This document shows positions 17,414-25,560 of a DNA stretch of 40,013 nucleotides, one piece after another (the first letter of the stretch is position 1; every line of letters starts with the position of its first letter). The DNA lies in assembly GCA_019454985.1 (NCBI GenBank), contig JACFNF010000021.1:1-40013 (forward strand), in the 5' to 3' direction. The stretch comes from Bacteroidales bacterium. GTDB lineage: Bacteria > Bacteroidota > Bacteroidia > Bacteroidales > F082. The notes below the pieces were generated by a model. It had not been told where the DNA came from and did no database searches. It saw only the letters and a program-made list of their open reading frames with translations. The position numbers and the translations under genes were made by a program.

Positions 17414-18394
17414 ATGACTTTACCAAAAACAACTTTCTGGGATTTCATTTCCCTACGACTCGAGGCCAACGAGGATGTCCTGTTGATCATTGTGGCCGAA
17501 ACTCATGGCCATGCTCCCGGGAAAACCGGGACAAAAATAGCACTAAGCATATCGGGTGAAGACCATGGAACCATCGGTGGCGGAAAGGTGGAAAACGATC
17601 TGAAAAACCAAATATTAGAATATTATCGCCTGAACCGTACCTTTCCGATAATGATTGAATATGCCTTTGACCATGAAATTTCTGAAGAGTCTGAAGGGAT
17701 GATTTGTGGCGGATGGCAAGTTTTTTTGATGTTTCGTTTGGATCATTCTCATTTGGATCAGATTCAGGCTATCGGACGAGCTGTTCGGCATCACAAAAAA
17801 TCCAGGTTCATTTGGAACCAATCGGGCGAAATCGAGATTGTAGAAGATGTTGATGAAAGCCGGATAATGGAAACACCTGTTTTTCAACGTGGTTCTTCAT
17901 GGCAGTTTACTGAAATCAACGGTATCGAGCCAGCGATCCATATCATAGGAGGCGGTCATGTATCTTTGGCACTGTCGCGCGTACTCCAGATTCTGGGTTA
18001 TCATCTTCGTGTTTACTGCCAACGCCCTGAGGCTCCAACCTTGCTCGCGAATATTTATGCCAATGAAATCATGATTGGACCGTTCGATCAGGTACATCGG
18101 CTCATCAAACCTTCAGGAAACGATTATATCATCATTATGACACCAGGCCATAAGTCGGATGAGGTTGTTTTGCAAAATGTGCTCAGGCTGCCTGTAAAAT
18201 ACATTGGGATGATGGCCAGCCCGGCAAAGAGCCGGGCAATCAGACAACGTTTGCTTGAAAGCGGTTTTGATCAGCAATTGTGCGAAAAGGTTCATTCACC
18301 TATCGGAATTCCTATTCATAGTCACTCGCCCGAGGAAATCGCTATTAGTGTGGCAGCCCAGATTATTCGTATCCACAATGGAAATAAACGATGA
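17414..18394 (+). CDS. xdhC: XdhC-family molybdenum cofactor insertion/sulfuration factor
   Basis: XdhC binds molybdenum cofactor, aids its sulfuration and inserts it into xanthine dehydrogenase. The 326-aa protein has the N-terminal XdhC/CoxI domain (HAPGKTGTKIAL at ~33-44 and GTIGGGKVE at ~52-60, then EGMICGGWQVF with Cys98). It also has the C-terminal Rossmann-like domain (IHIIGGGHVSLALSRVL at ~175-191, PGHKSDEVVL, GMMASPAKSRAIRQRL, HSPEEIAISVAAQII). The ATG at 17414 is preferred because upstream codons of that frame lie inside the preceding gene. It is the last gene of the operon. Confidence 0.9.
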   Translation: MTLPKTTFWDFISLRLEANEDVLLIIVAETHGHAPGKTGTKIALSISGEDHGTIGGGKVENDLKNQILEYYRLNRTFPIMIEYAFDHEISEESEGMICGGWQVFLMFRLDHSHLDQIQAIGRAVRHHKKSRFIWNQSGEIEIVEDVDESRIMETPVFQRGSSWQFTEINGIEPAIHIIGGGHVSLALSRVLQILGYHLRVYCQRPEAPTLLANIYANEIMIGPFDQVHRLIKPSGNDYIIIMTPGHKSDEVVLQNVLRLPVKYIGMMASPAKSRAIRQRLLESGFDQQLCEKVHSPIGIPIHSHSPEEIAISVAAQIIRIHNGNKR

Positions 18395-18506
18395 GCAAAG
18401 ACTGATTTTGATAAAGGCAATGCCCCTATTTACAGTATTTAAAGAGCATTTCCTGCACAACCATGGGTTATACGCGGATCATTTAGGTGATAAGCAAAAG
18501 AAGAAG

Positions 18507-18514
18507 TACTTTTG
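18507..18514 (+). promoter_or_regulatory. Putative idi promoter (-7 TACTTTTG)
   Basis: This is an exact TAnnTTTG match in the 171-base gap after xdhC, giving a leader of about 45 nt before the idi ATG. Confidence 0.5.
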
Positions 18515-18565
18515 CACTTGAACAACGAATCACTCTGAAAATATTTTTCTCATCCTAAAATTACC

Positions 18566-19105
18566 ATGACACAAAACTCAGATTTGGAATTTGTCATCCT
18601 TGTAAACGAAGACGATCAGGAAATTGGACTGATGGAAAAGATGGAAGCCCATCAAAAGGCGGCGCTTCATCGGGCCTTCTCCGTATTTTTATTCAACAGT
18701 CGGGGCGAAATGCTGCTACAACAACGCGCCTTCAGCAAATATCACACGCCAGGTTTATGGAGTAATGCCTGCTGCTCACATCCGCGCAAAGGCGAATCCA
18801 CTCTGGATGCCGCCATCAGACGGCTTGATGAAGAGATGGGTTTGAAGTGTGAAATTAACGAAATTTTTAGTTTCATCTACAAAGCTGATGTCAGCCAGGG
18901 GCTTATCGAACATGAAGTAGATCATGTGTTTGTTGGAATTACCGATCTTGTTCCGGTGATTAACCGCAACGAAGTAGAAAGTTTTCGTTACCAACATCCC
19001 GACAGTCTCAAAGAAGAAATGGAAGCACATCCGGAGCGTTTTACGGCCTGGTTTAAGATTGCCTTTGACCGCACTTACGAGTACTTTAAGACACTGAAAT
19101 TCTGA
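18566..19105 (+). CDS. idi: Isopentenyl-diphosphate delta-isomerase, type 1
   Basis: Idi converts isopentenyl diphosphate to dimethylallyl diphosphate in isoprenoid synthesis, in the cytoplasm. The 179-aa Nudix-fold protein has LHRAFSVFLFN (His35), LWSNACCSHPRKGE with catalytic Cys70 and the following His72, the Nudix-like RRLDEEMG, and IEHEVDHVF with Glu115 and Glu117 (catalytic and metal-binding). The length matches E. coli Idi. It has its own promoter and a strong terminator. The neighbours are not isoprenoid genes. Confidence 0.95.
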   Translation: MTQNSDLEFVILVNEDDQEIGLMEKMEAHQKAALHRAFSVFLFNSRGEMLLQQRAFSKYHTPGLWSNACCSHPRKGESTLDAAIRRLDEEMGLKCEINEIFSFIYKADVSQGLIEHEVDHVFVGITDLVPVINRNEVESFRYQHPDSLKEEMEAHPERFTAWFKIAFDRTYEYFKTLKF

Positions 19106-19173
19106 TAATTCTGTTCGGGGAAATCATCATTTCTGTGAATACTGCTCTAAAATGCTAAAACTCTGATTGGCAG

Positions 19174-19206
19174 AAAAAAGCCGGATCTTATGAATCCGGC
19201 TTTTTT
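19174..19206. terminator. Bidirectional terminator between idi and infB
   Basis: A perfect 13-bp stem (19174-19186 with 19194-19206) with core GCCGGAT/ATCCGGC, a 7-base loop and A/T runs at both sides serves the converging idi (+) and infB (-) genes. Confidence 0.9.
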
Positions 19207-19217
19207 TGGAATTCTGA

Positions 19218-22200
19218 TTATAGTTTGCGAACAACTTCTTTTTCGGCATATCCCTCAATGATATCACCAATCTTGATGTCGTTGAATCCTTCGATATTCA
19301 ATCCGCACTCGTAGCCTGCCGACACCTCTTTCACATCATCTTTAAATCGTTTTAGCGAACCGAGGTTGCCGGTATAAATTACAATTCCATCCCGGATAAG
19401 GCGGATTTTGGTATGGCGGTTTACTTTTCCATCGAGTACCATACAGCCGGCCACCGAACCCACTTTTGTGATTCTGAATACTTCACGAATTTCAAGATTA
19501 CATGTGACTACTTCTTCTATTTCGGGAGCAAGCATCCCCTCGATAGCGGCTTTGATTTCTTCGATAGCGGTATAGATAATACTATAGAGTCGGATGTCAA
19601 TCTCTTCTGTTTCAGCCAGTTTTCGGGCCTGCAAAGTAGGTCGCACCTGGAATCCTATTACAATGGCATTGGATGCCGACGCGAGCATGATATCCGACTC
19701 GTTGATTGCACCCACCGATTTGTGAATCACATTCACCTGAACTTCGCTGGTTGAAAGTTTCAGCAAAGAATCAGCCAAAGCTTCACTTGAACCATCAACA
19801 TCGGCCTTCACAATCAGGTTGAGTTCTTTGAAGTCGCCAATGGCAATTCGGCGTCCGATTTCGTCGAGGGTAATATGTTTCTGCGTACGCAATCCTTGTT
19901 CGCGTGCCAGTTGCTGACGTCGGGCTGCAATATTTTTCACTTCTCTTTCGTCGGCCATCACATTAAAGGTATCGCCGGCCTGAGGAGCGCCATTGAGCCC
20001 AAGCAGAAGGATTGGTGTGGACGGGCCTGCACTGGAAACCTGCTGGTTTCGTTCATTGAACATAGCCTTCACCCTACCATAAACCGAGCCTGCAATGACA
20101 ATATCACCGGTTTTGAGTGTTCCGTCCTGAACAAGGATTTTTGCAACATACCCCCGGCCCTTATCCAATGAAGATTCGATCACTGTTCCTTTGGCCGCTT
20201 TTTTGGGATTTCCTTTGAGTTCGAGAATATCGGCTTCAAGCAGTACTTTTTCGAGCAGTGCCTCGATACCAGCCCCTGTTTTTGCCGATACTTCCTGTGA
20301 CTGGAATTTTCCACCCCAATCTTCGACCAGGATATTCATATTGGCCAATTGCTCCCTTATCTTTTCGGGATTAGCTGTGGGCTTGTCAATTTTGTTAAAT
20401 GCAAACACAATGGGCACTCCGGCAGCTTGCGCGTGGTTGATGGCTTCGATGGTTTGGGGCATCACGGTGTCGTCGGCAGCAATGACGATGATAGCCACGT
20501 CGGTAACCTTGGCTCCGCGGGCACGCATGGCGGTAAAAGCTTCGTGACCAGGTGTATCGAGAAAAGTGATTTTTCTTCCGCTTTCGCCGTAAACCTCATA
20601 AGCACCAATATGTTGTGTAATTCCGCCGGCTTCGCCTGCCACCACATTGGTTTTACGGATATAGTCGAGCAATTTGGTTTTCCCATGGTCAACATGCCCC
20701 ATGACAGTGACAACCGGAGCTCGTTCGACAAGATCGGCCGGATTGTCTTCTTCCTCGGCCACTGCCAACGACTCCTGTACATCGGAGCTCACAAACTCAA
20801 CTTTAAACCCGAACTCCTCGGCCACCAGGACTAAAGTCTCGGCGTCGAGCCGTTGGTTAATAGACACAAACATGCCAAGGGTTAAACAGGTGGAAATAAC
20901 CTTGGTAACGGGAACATTCATCATGGTAGCCAACTCATTTGCTGTAACAAACTCGGTGACTTTGAGGATAGATTTCTCCTGCTCCTGACGGGCAATCTCT
21001 TCGGCCTGAGAGTGTGAGAAAGCCTCGCGTTTTTGCCTCTTATGTTTCGATGTTTTGGATTTTCCGGTTGGAGACAATCTTGCAAGGGTATCCCGAATTT
21101 GTTTCTGGATTTCCTCCTCCGTTAGCTCTACCTTTTCTTCCTTGCGGGAAGTCTGATGTTTGGCTTTCTTACCTTCGCGTTGGAGCCCGGCATGTTCGGC
21201 TGTAGTTTTACCCTGAGCGCCGCGCTGTTGACCAGTTGGACTTTGCTGTCCGCCTGCGGCAGTCTGAGCAGCACCTTGTTCATTGCCCTTGATACGTTTC
21301 CGTTTCTTTTTCTTCTGGCTGGCCGAAAGTTTTTCCTCCGAAGAAGATGCTACAGGTTTGGCTTTGGGTTTGCGCTCTTCAGGCAAAACGATTTTATCTA
21401 AAATCTTTGGTCCCTCAAGCTTTTTCACCTCCATCTTGATAAAGTTGGAAGGTTTGGAATCTTCGGGCTTAGACTCGGGTTCAGGTGCTTTAGGTTCAAC
21501 TACAACTTCTTCGGCTTTGACTTCCGGTTTGGGAGTAACAGTTTTTTTTGTTTCGGCGGGCTTTTCAGTTGCCTTTTTTCGTTTCTCCTCTTCCTTCTTA
21601 CGCTCAGCTTTTGACTTTTTATCCGGCTTTGTCTTGAGGTTAAGACTGTCAAGATCAATTTTTCCGACAATCTTCAACTCCCCGTCCGGTTGTGAGGATT
21701 CGTGTTCGACAGGTTTGTAAATTAGTGTTTCGGCTGTTTTCTCTTTTTCAGGAGTCGAAGATTCGGGCTTTTTAGATTTCGCCGTTTCTGGTTCGGGCTG
21801 CTCTACTTTACCTTCAACAGCAATTGTTTCGGCTTCCTTTGTTGGCTCGGCTGGCTTTTCGCTAACCGATGCTATCGATTCCTGAGGCTCTTTTTGGCTT
21901 TCAACAACCGGTTTAGATTCAACCGGAACAGTTTTAGTTTTCGCTGTTTTTCCCGAAGAGGTTTTCTCAATCAAATTCGATTGAATATTTTTGAAACGAA
22001 CCTCATCCGGTTCGTATTCTTCTTCATCCGCGATGTCCAATCTTACCACATCCTCGGCGGTGATGGTTTTACGGCCTGAGGCTTCGATCCCTAATTTTTG
22101 GGAAATCTCTTTCACCTGTTTCTCTTTCTGATACTCCTTCACAAGCAAGGCATACACCTCAGGCGTAAGCTTGGTATTGGGGTTCGAGTCAATCTGATGT

Positions 22201-22295
22201 CCCTTTTTATTCAGGAATTCAACAATGGTGCTAGTACCTACGTTGAATTCTCTGGCGGCTTTTGACAGACGTATTGAAGAGGAGCCTTCGGACAT
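19218..22295 (-). CDS. infB: Translation initiation factor IF-2
   Basis: IF-2 is the GTPase that brings initiator tRNA to the small subunit and promotes subunit joining. The 1025-aa protein starts with an IF2 N-terminal subdomain (SIRLSKAAREFNVGTSTIVEFLNKKGH). It then has ~370 residues of Lys/Glu/Pro-rich low-complexity linker, a second IF2N region (ILKVTEFVTANELATMMNVPVTKVISTCLTLG), and the G domain with GHVDHGKT (533-540), DTPGHE and FNKIDK, followed by domains II, III and the fMet-tRNA-binding C-terminal barrel. The start at 22295 (MSEGSSSIRLSK) is preferred to 22328. nusA ends 51 bases upstream, so they share an operon. Confidence 0.97.
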   Translation of the reverse strand: MSEGSSSIRLSKAAREFNVGTSTIVEFLNKKGHQIDSNPNTKLTPEVYALLVKEYQKEKQVKEISQKLGIEASGRKTITAEDVVRLDIADEEEYEPDEVRFKNIQSNLIEKTSSGKTAKTKTVPVESKPVVESQKEPQESIASVSEKPAEPTKEAETIAVEGKVEQPEPETAKSKKPESSTPEKEKTAETLIYKPVEHESSQPDGELKIVGKIDLDSLNLKTKPDKKSKAERKKEEEKRKKATEKPAETKKTVTPKPEVKAEEVVVEPKAPEPESKPEDSKPSNFIKMEVKKLEGPKILDKIVLPEERKPKAKPVASSSEEKLSASQKKKKRKRIKGNEQGAAQTAAGGQQSPTGQQRGAQGKTTAEHAGLQREGKKAKHQTSRKEEKVELTEEEIQKQIRDTLARLSPTGKSKTSKHKRQKREAFSHSQAEEIARQEQEKSILKVTEFVTANELATMMNVPVTKVISTCLTLGMFVSINQRLDAETLVLVAEEFGFKVEFVSSDVQESLAVAEEEDNPADLVERAPVVTVMGHVDHGKTKLLDYIRKTNVVAGEAGGITQHIGAYEVYGESGRKITFLDTPGHEAFTAMRARGAKVTDVAIIVIAADDTVMPQTIEAINHAQAAGVPIVFAFNKIDKPTANPEKIREQLANMNILVEDWGGKFQSQEVSAKTGAGIEALLEKVLLEADILELKGNPKKAAKGTVIESSLDKGRGYVAKILVQDGTLKTGDIVIAGSVYGRVKAMFNERNQQVSSAGPSTPILLLGLNGAPQAGDTFNVMADEREVKNIAARRQQLAREQGLRTQKHITLDEIGRRIAIGDFKELNLIVKADVDGSSEALADSLLKLSTSEVQVNVIHKSVGAINESDIMLASASNAIVIGFQVRPTLQARKLAETEEIDIRLYSIIYTAIEEIKAAIEGMLAPEIEEVVTCNLEIREVFRITKVGSVAGCMVLDGKVNRHTKIRLIRDGIVIYTGNLGSLKRFKDDVKEVSAGYECGLNIEGFNDIKIGDIIEGYAEKEVVRKL

Positions 22296-22346
22296 AATCA
22301 GGATAAAGTTTTTAATTTTCGAAAACAAAGTGCAAAAATATGGATT

Positions 22347-23582
22347 TTATTCAAATTCAGCTTTTAAGATACGAATGACTTCGGCTACCGTTTCGGTTTC
22401 GAGGTTGGTACGTTTTTCAATTTCTTCGGCGCTTAGCTCGAGGACGCTCTTTGCAGTGTCGAGACCGATCTGTTTGAACAGATCAATGATCCACTCATCA
22501 ATTTCGTCGGTGAATTCGTCAAGGTCAACATCTTCGGTATCAAAATCGGTATCCCTGTAAACATCAATTTCATAACCGGTGAGTTTTCCGGCAAGTTTAA
22601 TATTGAAACCGCCTTTCCCGATAGCTAAGCTCACCTGATCGGGTTTCATAAAAACCTCAGCCCTCTTATTGGTTTCATCAATCTGAATGGAGCTGATTTT
22701 TGCGGGGCTCAAGGTACGGGTGATGTACAGGCTTGGATTATTTGTATAGTTAATCACGTCAATATTTTCGTTGCGTAATTCCCTAACAATGCCATGGATA
22801 CGCGAACCTTTCATTCCAACGCAAGCGCCAACGGGATCAATGCGGTCGTCGTACGATTCAACGGCGATTTTGGCACGTTGCCCGGGCTCGCGCACGATGC
22901 GTCGAATCGTGATCAAACCATCATAAACTTCGGGAACTTCAGCCTCGATAAGTCGTTGCAGAAAGATTTCGGAAGTACGGGAAAGGATGATGCGAGGCGT
23001 ATTGTTCACCATCTCAACCTTCAGAACAACAGCCCGAATGGTGTCGCCCTTGCGATAAAAGTCAGCCGGTATTTGTTCCTGCTTGGGCAAAATAAGCTCA
23101 ATACCTTCGTCGTCTAACACCAAAATTTCTTTACGCCATACCTGGTAAACCTCGCCGGTGATGATTTCGCCAACCTTGTCCTTATATTTCTGATAAATGC
23201 TATCTTTTTCGTATTCAAGAATTTTTGAGACCAAACTTTGGCGAATGGTCAGAATTTCGCGGCGACCAAAGTCGCTGATGCTGATGGCTTCCGAAACTTC
23301 TTCGCCCACCTCGAAATCGGGCTCTATTTTAATGGCTTCCGATAAGGCTATTTGAGAAGCCGGGTCTTCCACCTCGTCATCTTCCACAATCTGACGGTTA
23401 TGCCAGATTTCAAGGTCGCCTTTATCAATATTGATAATGATGTCGAAGTATTCGTCAGAACCATACTTCTTGATCAGCATGGCTTTGAACACGTCTTCAA
23501 GGATACGCATCATCCTTTCCCGATCAATGTTTTTAAATTCCTTAAACTCAGAAAAACTCTCAACTAAGTTAATACTATCCAT
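22347..23582 (-). CDS. nusA: Transcription elongation/termination factor NusA
   Basis: NusA binds RNA polymerase and nascent RNA, modulating pausing, termination and antitermination. The 411-aa protein has the N-terminal polymerase-binding domain (NLVESFSEFKEFKNIDRERMMRILEDVFKAML), an S1 domain (~residues 135-200, VGEIITGEVYQVWRKEILVLDDEGIELILP), two KH domains (DPVGACVGMKGSRIHGIVREL; VSLAIGKGGFNIKLAGKLTG) and a short helical C-terminus. The acidic repeats of E. coli NusA are absent, as usual in this phylum. rimP lies 15 bases upstream and infB 51 bases downstream. The rimP leader hairpin may be under its control. Confidence 0.97.
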   Translation of the reverse strand: MDSINLVESFSEFKEFKNIDRERMMRILEDVFKAMLIKKYGSDEYFDIIINIDKGDLEIWHNRQIVEDDEVEDPASQIALSEAIKIEPDFEVGEEVSEAISISDFGRREILTIRQSLVSKILEYEKDSIYQKYKDKVGEIITGEVYQVWRKEILVLDDEGIELILPKQEQIPADFYRKGDTIRAVVLKVEMVNNTPRIILSRTSEIFLQRLIEAEVPEVYDGLITIRRIVREPGQRAKIAVESYDDRIDPVGACVGMKGSRIHGIVRELRNENIDVINYTNNPSLYITRTLSPAKISSIQIDETNKRAEVFMKPDQVSLAIGKGGFNIKLAGKLTGYEIDVYRDTDFDTEDVDLDEFTDEIDEWIIDLFKQIGLDTAKSVLELSAEEIEKRTNLETETVAEVIRILKAEFE

Positions 23583-23597
23583 TTGGAATATAATATA

Positions 23598-24062
23598 TTA
23601 GGTAAAACTAATGACAGGCCAGCCTTCTTTGATGTCGGAATAAGCCACGGTGATCAGGCCGCCAATTTCCTCTTGTTTAATTTTTTTATGTTTTTTTTCG
23701 TGAATCAATTCAATGGTAACAGCCTCGTCTCCTGCTTCGGTAATCTTACCCAGATGACTGCTTCCATCCTTCATTTCGAGGCGAATTTTTCGTCCGATGT
23801 TTTTTACATATTGCCGGGGCATATTCAGCGGGTGGTCAAGGCCGGCCGACGACACACGTAACTCATAGTCCTGCTCATCGCGGTTGAGCTTTGTTTCAAG
23901 GGCGCGGCTCACTTCAACACAATGATCAATGGTAAGTGCCGTATCCGAATCCAGAAAAACATAAATCATGTCTTCATTTTTCAGAACAACATCCACCACA
24001 AAGCGGTCTGTCCCGTCTAAAATCTCTTCAACCCACCGTTTAATTTGTTCTCTTTCCAACAT
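23598..24062 (-). CDS. rimP: Ribosome maturation factor RimP
   Basis: RimP assists 30S subunit maturation. The 154-aa protein has the N-terminal alpha/beta domain (VVDVVLKNEDMIYVFLDSDTALTIDHCVEVSRALE), the family signature YELRVSSAGLDHPL, and an SH3-like C-terminal domain (NIGRKIRLEMKDGSSHLGKITEAGDEAVTIEL). It is the first protein gene of the rimP-nusA-infB operon. A terminator-like hairpin with a T run ends 14 bases before its ATG. Confidence 0.95.
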   Translation of the reverse strand: MLEREQIKRWVEEILDGTDRFVVDVVLKNEDMIYVFLDSDTALTIDHCVEVSRALETKLNRDEQDYELRVSSAGLDHPLNMPRQYVKNIGRKIRLEMKDGSSHLGKITEAGDEAVTIELIHEKKHKKIKQEEIGGLITVAYSDIKEGWPVISFT

Positions 24063-24076
24063 TTTCTATTTTCAAT

Positions 24077-24096
24077 AAAAAAGGGGCTTCAGCCCC
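24077..24096 (-). terminator. Intrinsic terminator-like hairpin in the rimP leader (possible attenuator)
   Basis: On the minus strand GGGGC-TGAA-GCCCC (24096-24083) is followed directly by six T (24082-24077). It is placed after a likely rimP promoter (24126-24133) and only 14 bases before the rimP ATG, so read-through should be needed for operon expression. Confidence 0.65.
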
Positions 24097-24125
24097 CCAA
24101 CTTTTCCTTTCCCCGCAAAACGCTG

Positions 24126-24133
24126 CAAATATA
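24126..24133 (-). promoter_or_regulatory. Putative promoter of rimP-nusA-infB (-7 TATATTTG)
   Basis: This is an exact TAnnTTTG match on the minus strand between the tRNA-Gln terminator and the rimP leader hairpin. The predicted start, near 24120, gives a leader of about 58 nt. Confidence 0.5.
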
Positions 24134-24199
24134 CAACATTTTATTGAGTCACAGACCGATAGGTAAAAAAATATTTTCCTTTCACGCATCGGGAGACTT

Positions 24200-24236
24200 A
24201 AAACATAAAACCCTCTGATAGAGGGTTTTATGTTTT
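24200..24236 (-). terminator. Terminator of tRNA-Gln
   Basis: A perfect 16-bp inverted repeat (24200-24215 with 24221-24236, core ACCCTC/GAGGGT) has a 5-base loop and T-rich ends. It begins 4 bases after the 3' end of the tRNA. Confidence 0.8.
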
Positions 24237-24240
24237 ATTG

Positions 24241-24311
24241 TTGTCCAACCAGGATTCGAACCTAGACAGGCAGAACCAAAATCTGCAGTGCTACCATTAC
24301 ACCATTGGACA
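24241..24311 (-). tRNA. tRNA-Gln (anticodon UUG)
   Basis: The minus strand folds as a 71-nt tRNA: acceptor TGTCCAA/TTGGACA, U8-G9, D stem GTGT/GCAC, anticodon stem GCAGA/TCTGC with loop TTTTGGT (anticodon TTG at 34-36, reading CAA), T stem CTAGG/CCTGG with loop TTCGAAT, and discriminator A. CCA is not encoded. It has its own promoter and terminator and precedes rimP on the same strand. Confidence 0.93.
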
Positions 24312-24338
24312 AATTGATTCCATCAATCAAAACGGCTG

Positions 24339-24346
24339 CAAAAATA
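24339..24346 (-). promoter_or_regulatory. Promoter of tRNA-Gln (-7 TATTTTTG)
   Basis: This is an exact -7 match on the minus strand. A TTG lies 20 bases upstream of it (24367-24369), the expected -33 spacing. The tRNA begins 27 bases downstream. Confidence 0.6.
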
Positions 24347-24406
24347 GTATAAAATTGAATTCGCTGCAAGAAGGGTTCATTTTTTTTCGGACGAAGCCAA
24401 AATCTT

Positions 24407-24414
24407 TAACTTTG
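24407..24414 (+). promoter_or_regulatory. Putative ychF promoter (-7 TAACTTTG)
   Basis: This is an exact TAnnTTTG match, 35 bases before the ychF ATG, divergent from the tRNA-Gln promoter. Confidence 0.5.
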
Positions 24415-24449
24415 CACGCCCCTTTTTAAAATCGAAAAAACTTTCAATT

Positions 24450-25547
24450 ATGGCTCTCAACTGCGGCATCATTGGCCTGACAAATACCGGGAAAACCACA
24501 ATTTTCAACTGCATGTCGAACACCAAAGCTGAAGCTTCGAGCTTTGCTTTCAGCGCCACCAAGTCGAACATCGGCATGGTTGAAGTGCCCGACAAACGGC
24601 TCCAGGCCATTGACGCTTTGATTCATTCGGCCAAAGTGGTTCCTGCTACCGTTGAGATTGTTGACGTTCCTGGTTTGGCCAAAGGAGCAAGCCAGGGTGA
24701 AGGTGTCGGCAATAAGTTTTTGGCCGACATTCAACAAATGGATGCTTTGGTTCATGTGTTGCGCTGTTTTGACGATCCTGCACTGCCACATATCGAAGGC
24801 TCAGTTGATCCGGTACGCGACATGCAAATTGTGGACTTAGAACTTCAGGTGCGCGATTTAGACCTTGTCATGCGCAAGATACAGCGTGTGGAGAAATTAG
24901 TGAAAGTGGGTGAGAAAGACGCTAAAAAGACGATGGAAGTACTCCAGATTTACAAAAATCATCTGGAAAACTTCGGGAATGCGCGAACAGCTCCCGTCGA
25001 GGAGGAGGATAAACGACACATCTCGGAATTACAGCTATTGACAGCGAAACCGGTGATTTTTGTCTGCAATGTGGACGACCAATCGGCCGTCACGGGCAAC
25101 AGGTATAGCGATCTTGTGAAACAAGTCCTTGAAGGTAGTGGTGCCGAGGTGCTGGTGATCGCCGGAAAATTAGAAGCAGAAATCGCCGAACTTGAAGATG
25201 CCGCCGACCGTGAAGTATTCCTTTCGGATGCAGGTCTTAGCGAGCCCGGCGTGAACAAACTCATTATGGCTGCATACAAATTGCTTAACTTACAGTCGTT
25301 TTTTACGGCAGGACCGAAAGAAGTCAAAGCCTGGACCATCCACAAAGGCATGACTGCGCCGCAAGCTGCCGGTGTCATCCATTCCGACCTCGAACGTGGA
25401 TTCATCAGAGCCGAAGTGATGAAATATGCCGATTTTATCCAATACAAATCAGAACAAGCAGTGAAGGATGCCGGCAAATTCAAAGTCGAAGGCAAAACCT
25501 ACGTGGTTGAAGATGGCGACATCCTTCACATTCGTTTTAACGTCTAA
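24450..25547 (+). CDS. ychF: Redox-responsive ATPase/GTPase YchF (Obg family)
   Basis: YchF is a universally conserved, ribosome-associated P-loop NTPase of the Obg group that prefers ATP. The 365-aa protein has the P-loop GLTNTGKTT (residues 9-17), switch II DVPGLAKGASQGEGVGN, and a changed G4 motif NVDD in place of NKxD, which explains relaxed GTP specificity. A coiled-coil insert (~100-190) is followed by the TGS-like C-terminal domain (FTAGPKEVKAWTIHKGMTAPQAAGVIHSDLERGFIRAEV). The length is normal. It ends 13 bases from the clpB stop, on opposite strands. Confidence 0.96.
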   Translation: MALNCGIIGLTNTGKTTIFNCMSNTKAEASSFAFSATKSNIGMVEVPDKRLQAIDALIHSAKVVPATVEIVDVPGLAKGASQGEGVGNKFLADIQQMDALVHVLRCFDDPALPHIEGSVDPVRDMQIVDLELQVRDLDLVMRKIQRVEKLVKVGEKDAKKTMEVLQIYKNHLENFGNARTAPVEEEDKRHISELQLLTAKPVIFVCNVDDQSAVTGNRYSDLVKQVLEGSGAEVLVIAGKLEAEIAELEDAADREVFLSDAGLSEPGVNKLIMAAYKLLNLQSFFTAGPKEVKAWTIHKGMTAPQAAGVIHSDLERGFIRAEVMKYADFIQYKSEQAVKDAGKFKVEGKTYVVEDGDILHIRFNV

Positions 25548-25560
25548 GCCATTGTGGCCA

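Noticed and set aside
18379..18521. Short plus-strand frame across the end of xdhC
   Set aside because: It overlaps xdhC and the idi promoter and has no recognisable protein signal.
25548..25558. GCCA-TTG-TGGC hairpin between ychF and clpB
   Set aside because: The four-bp stem lacks a T run and is too weak to call a terminator.
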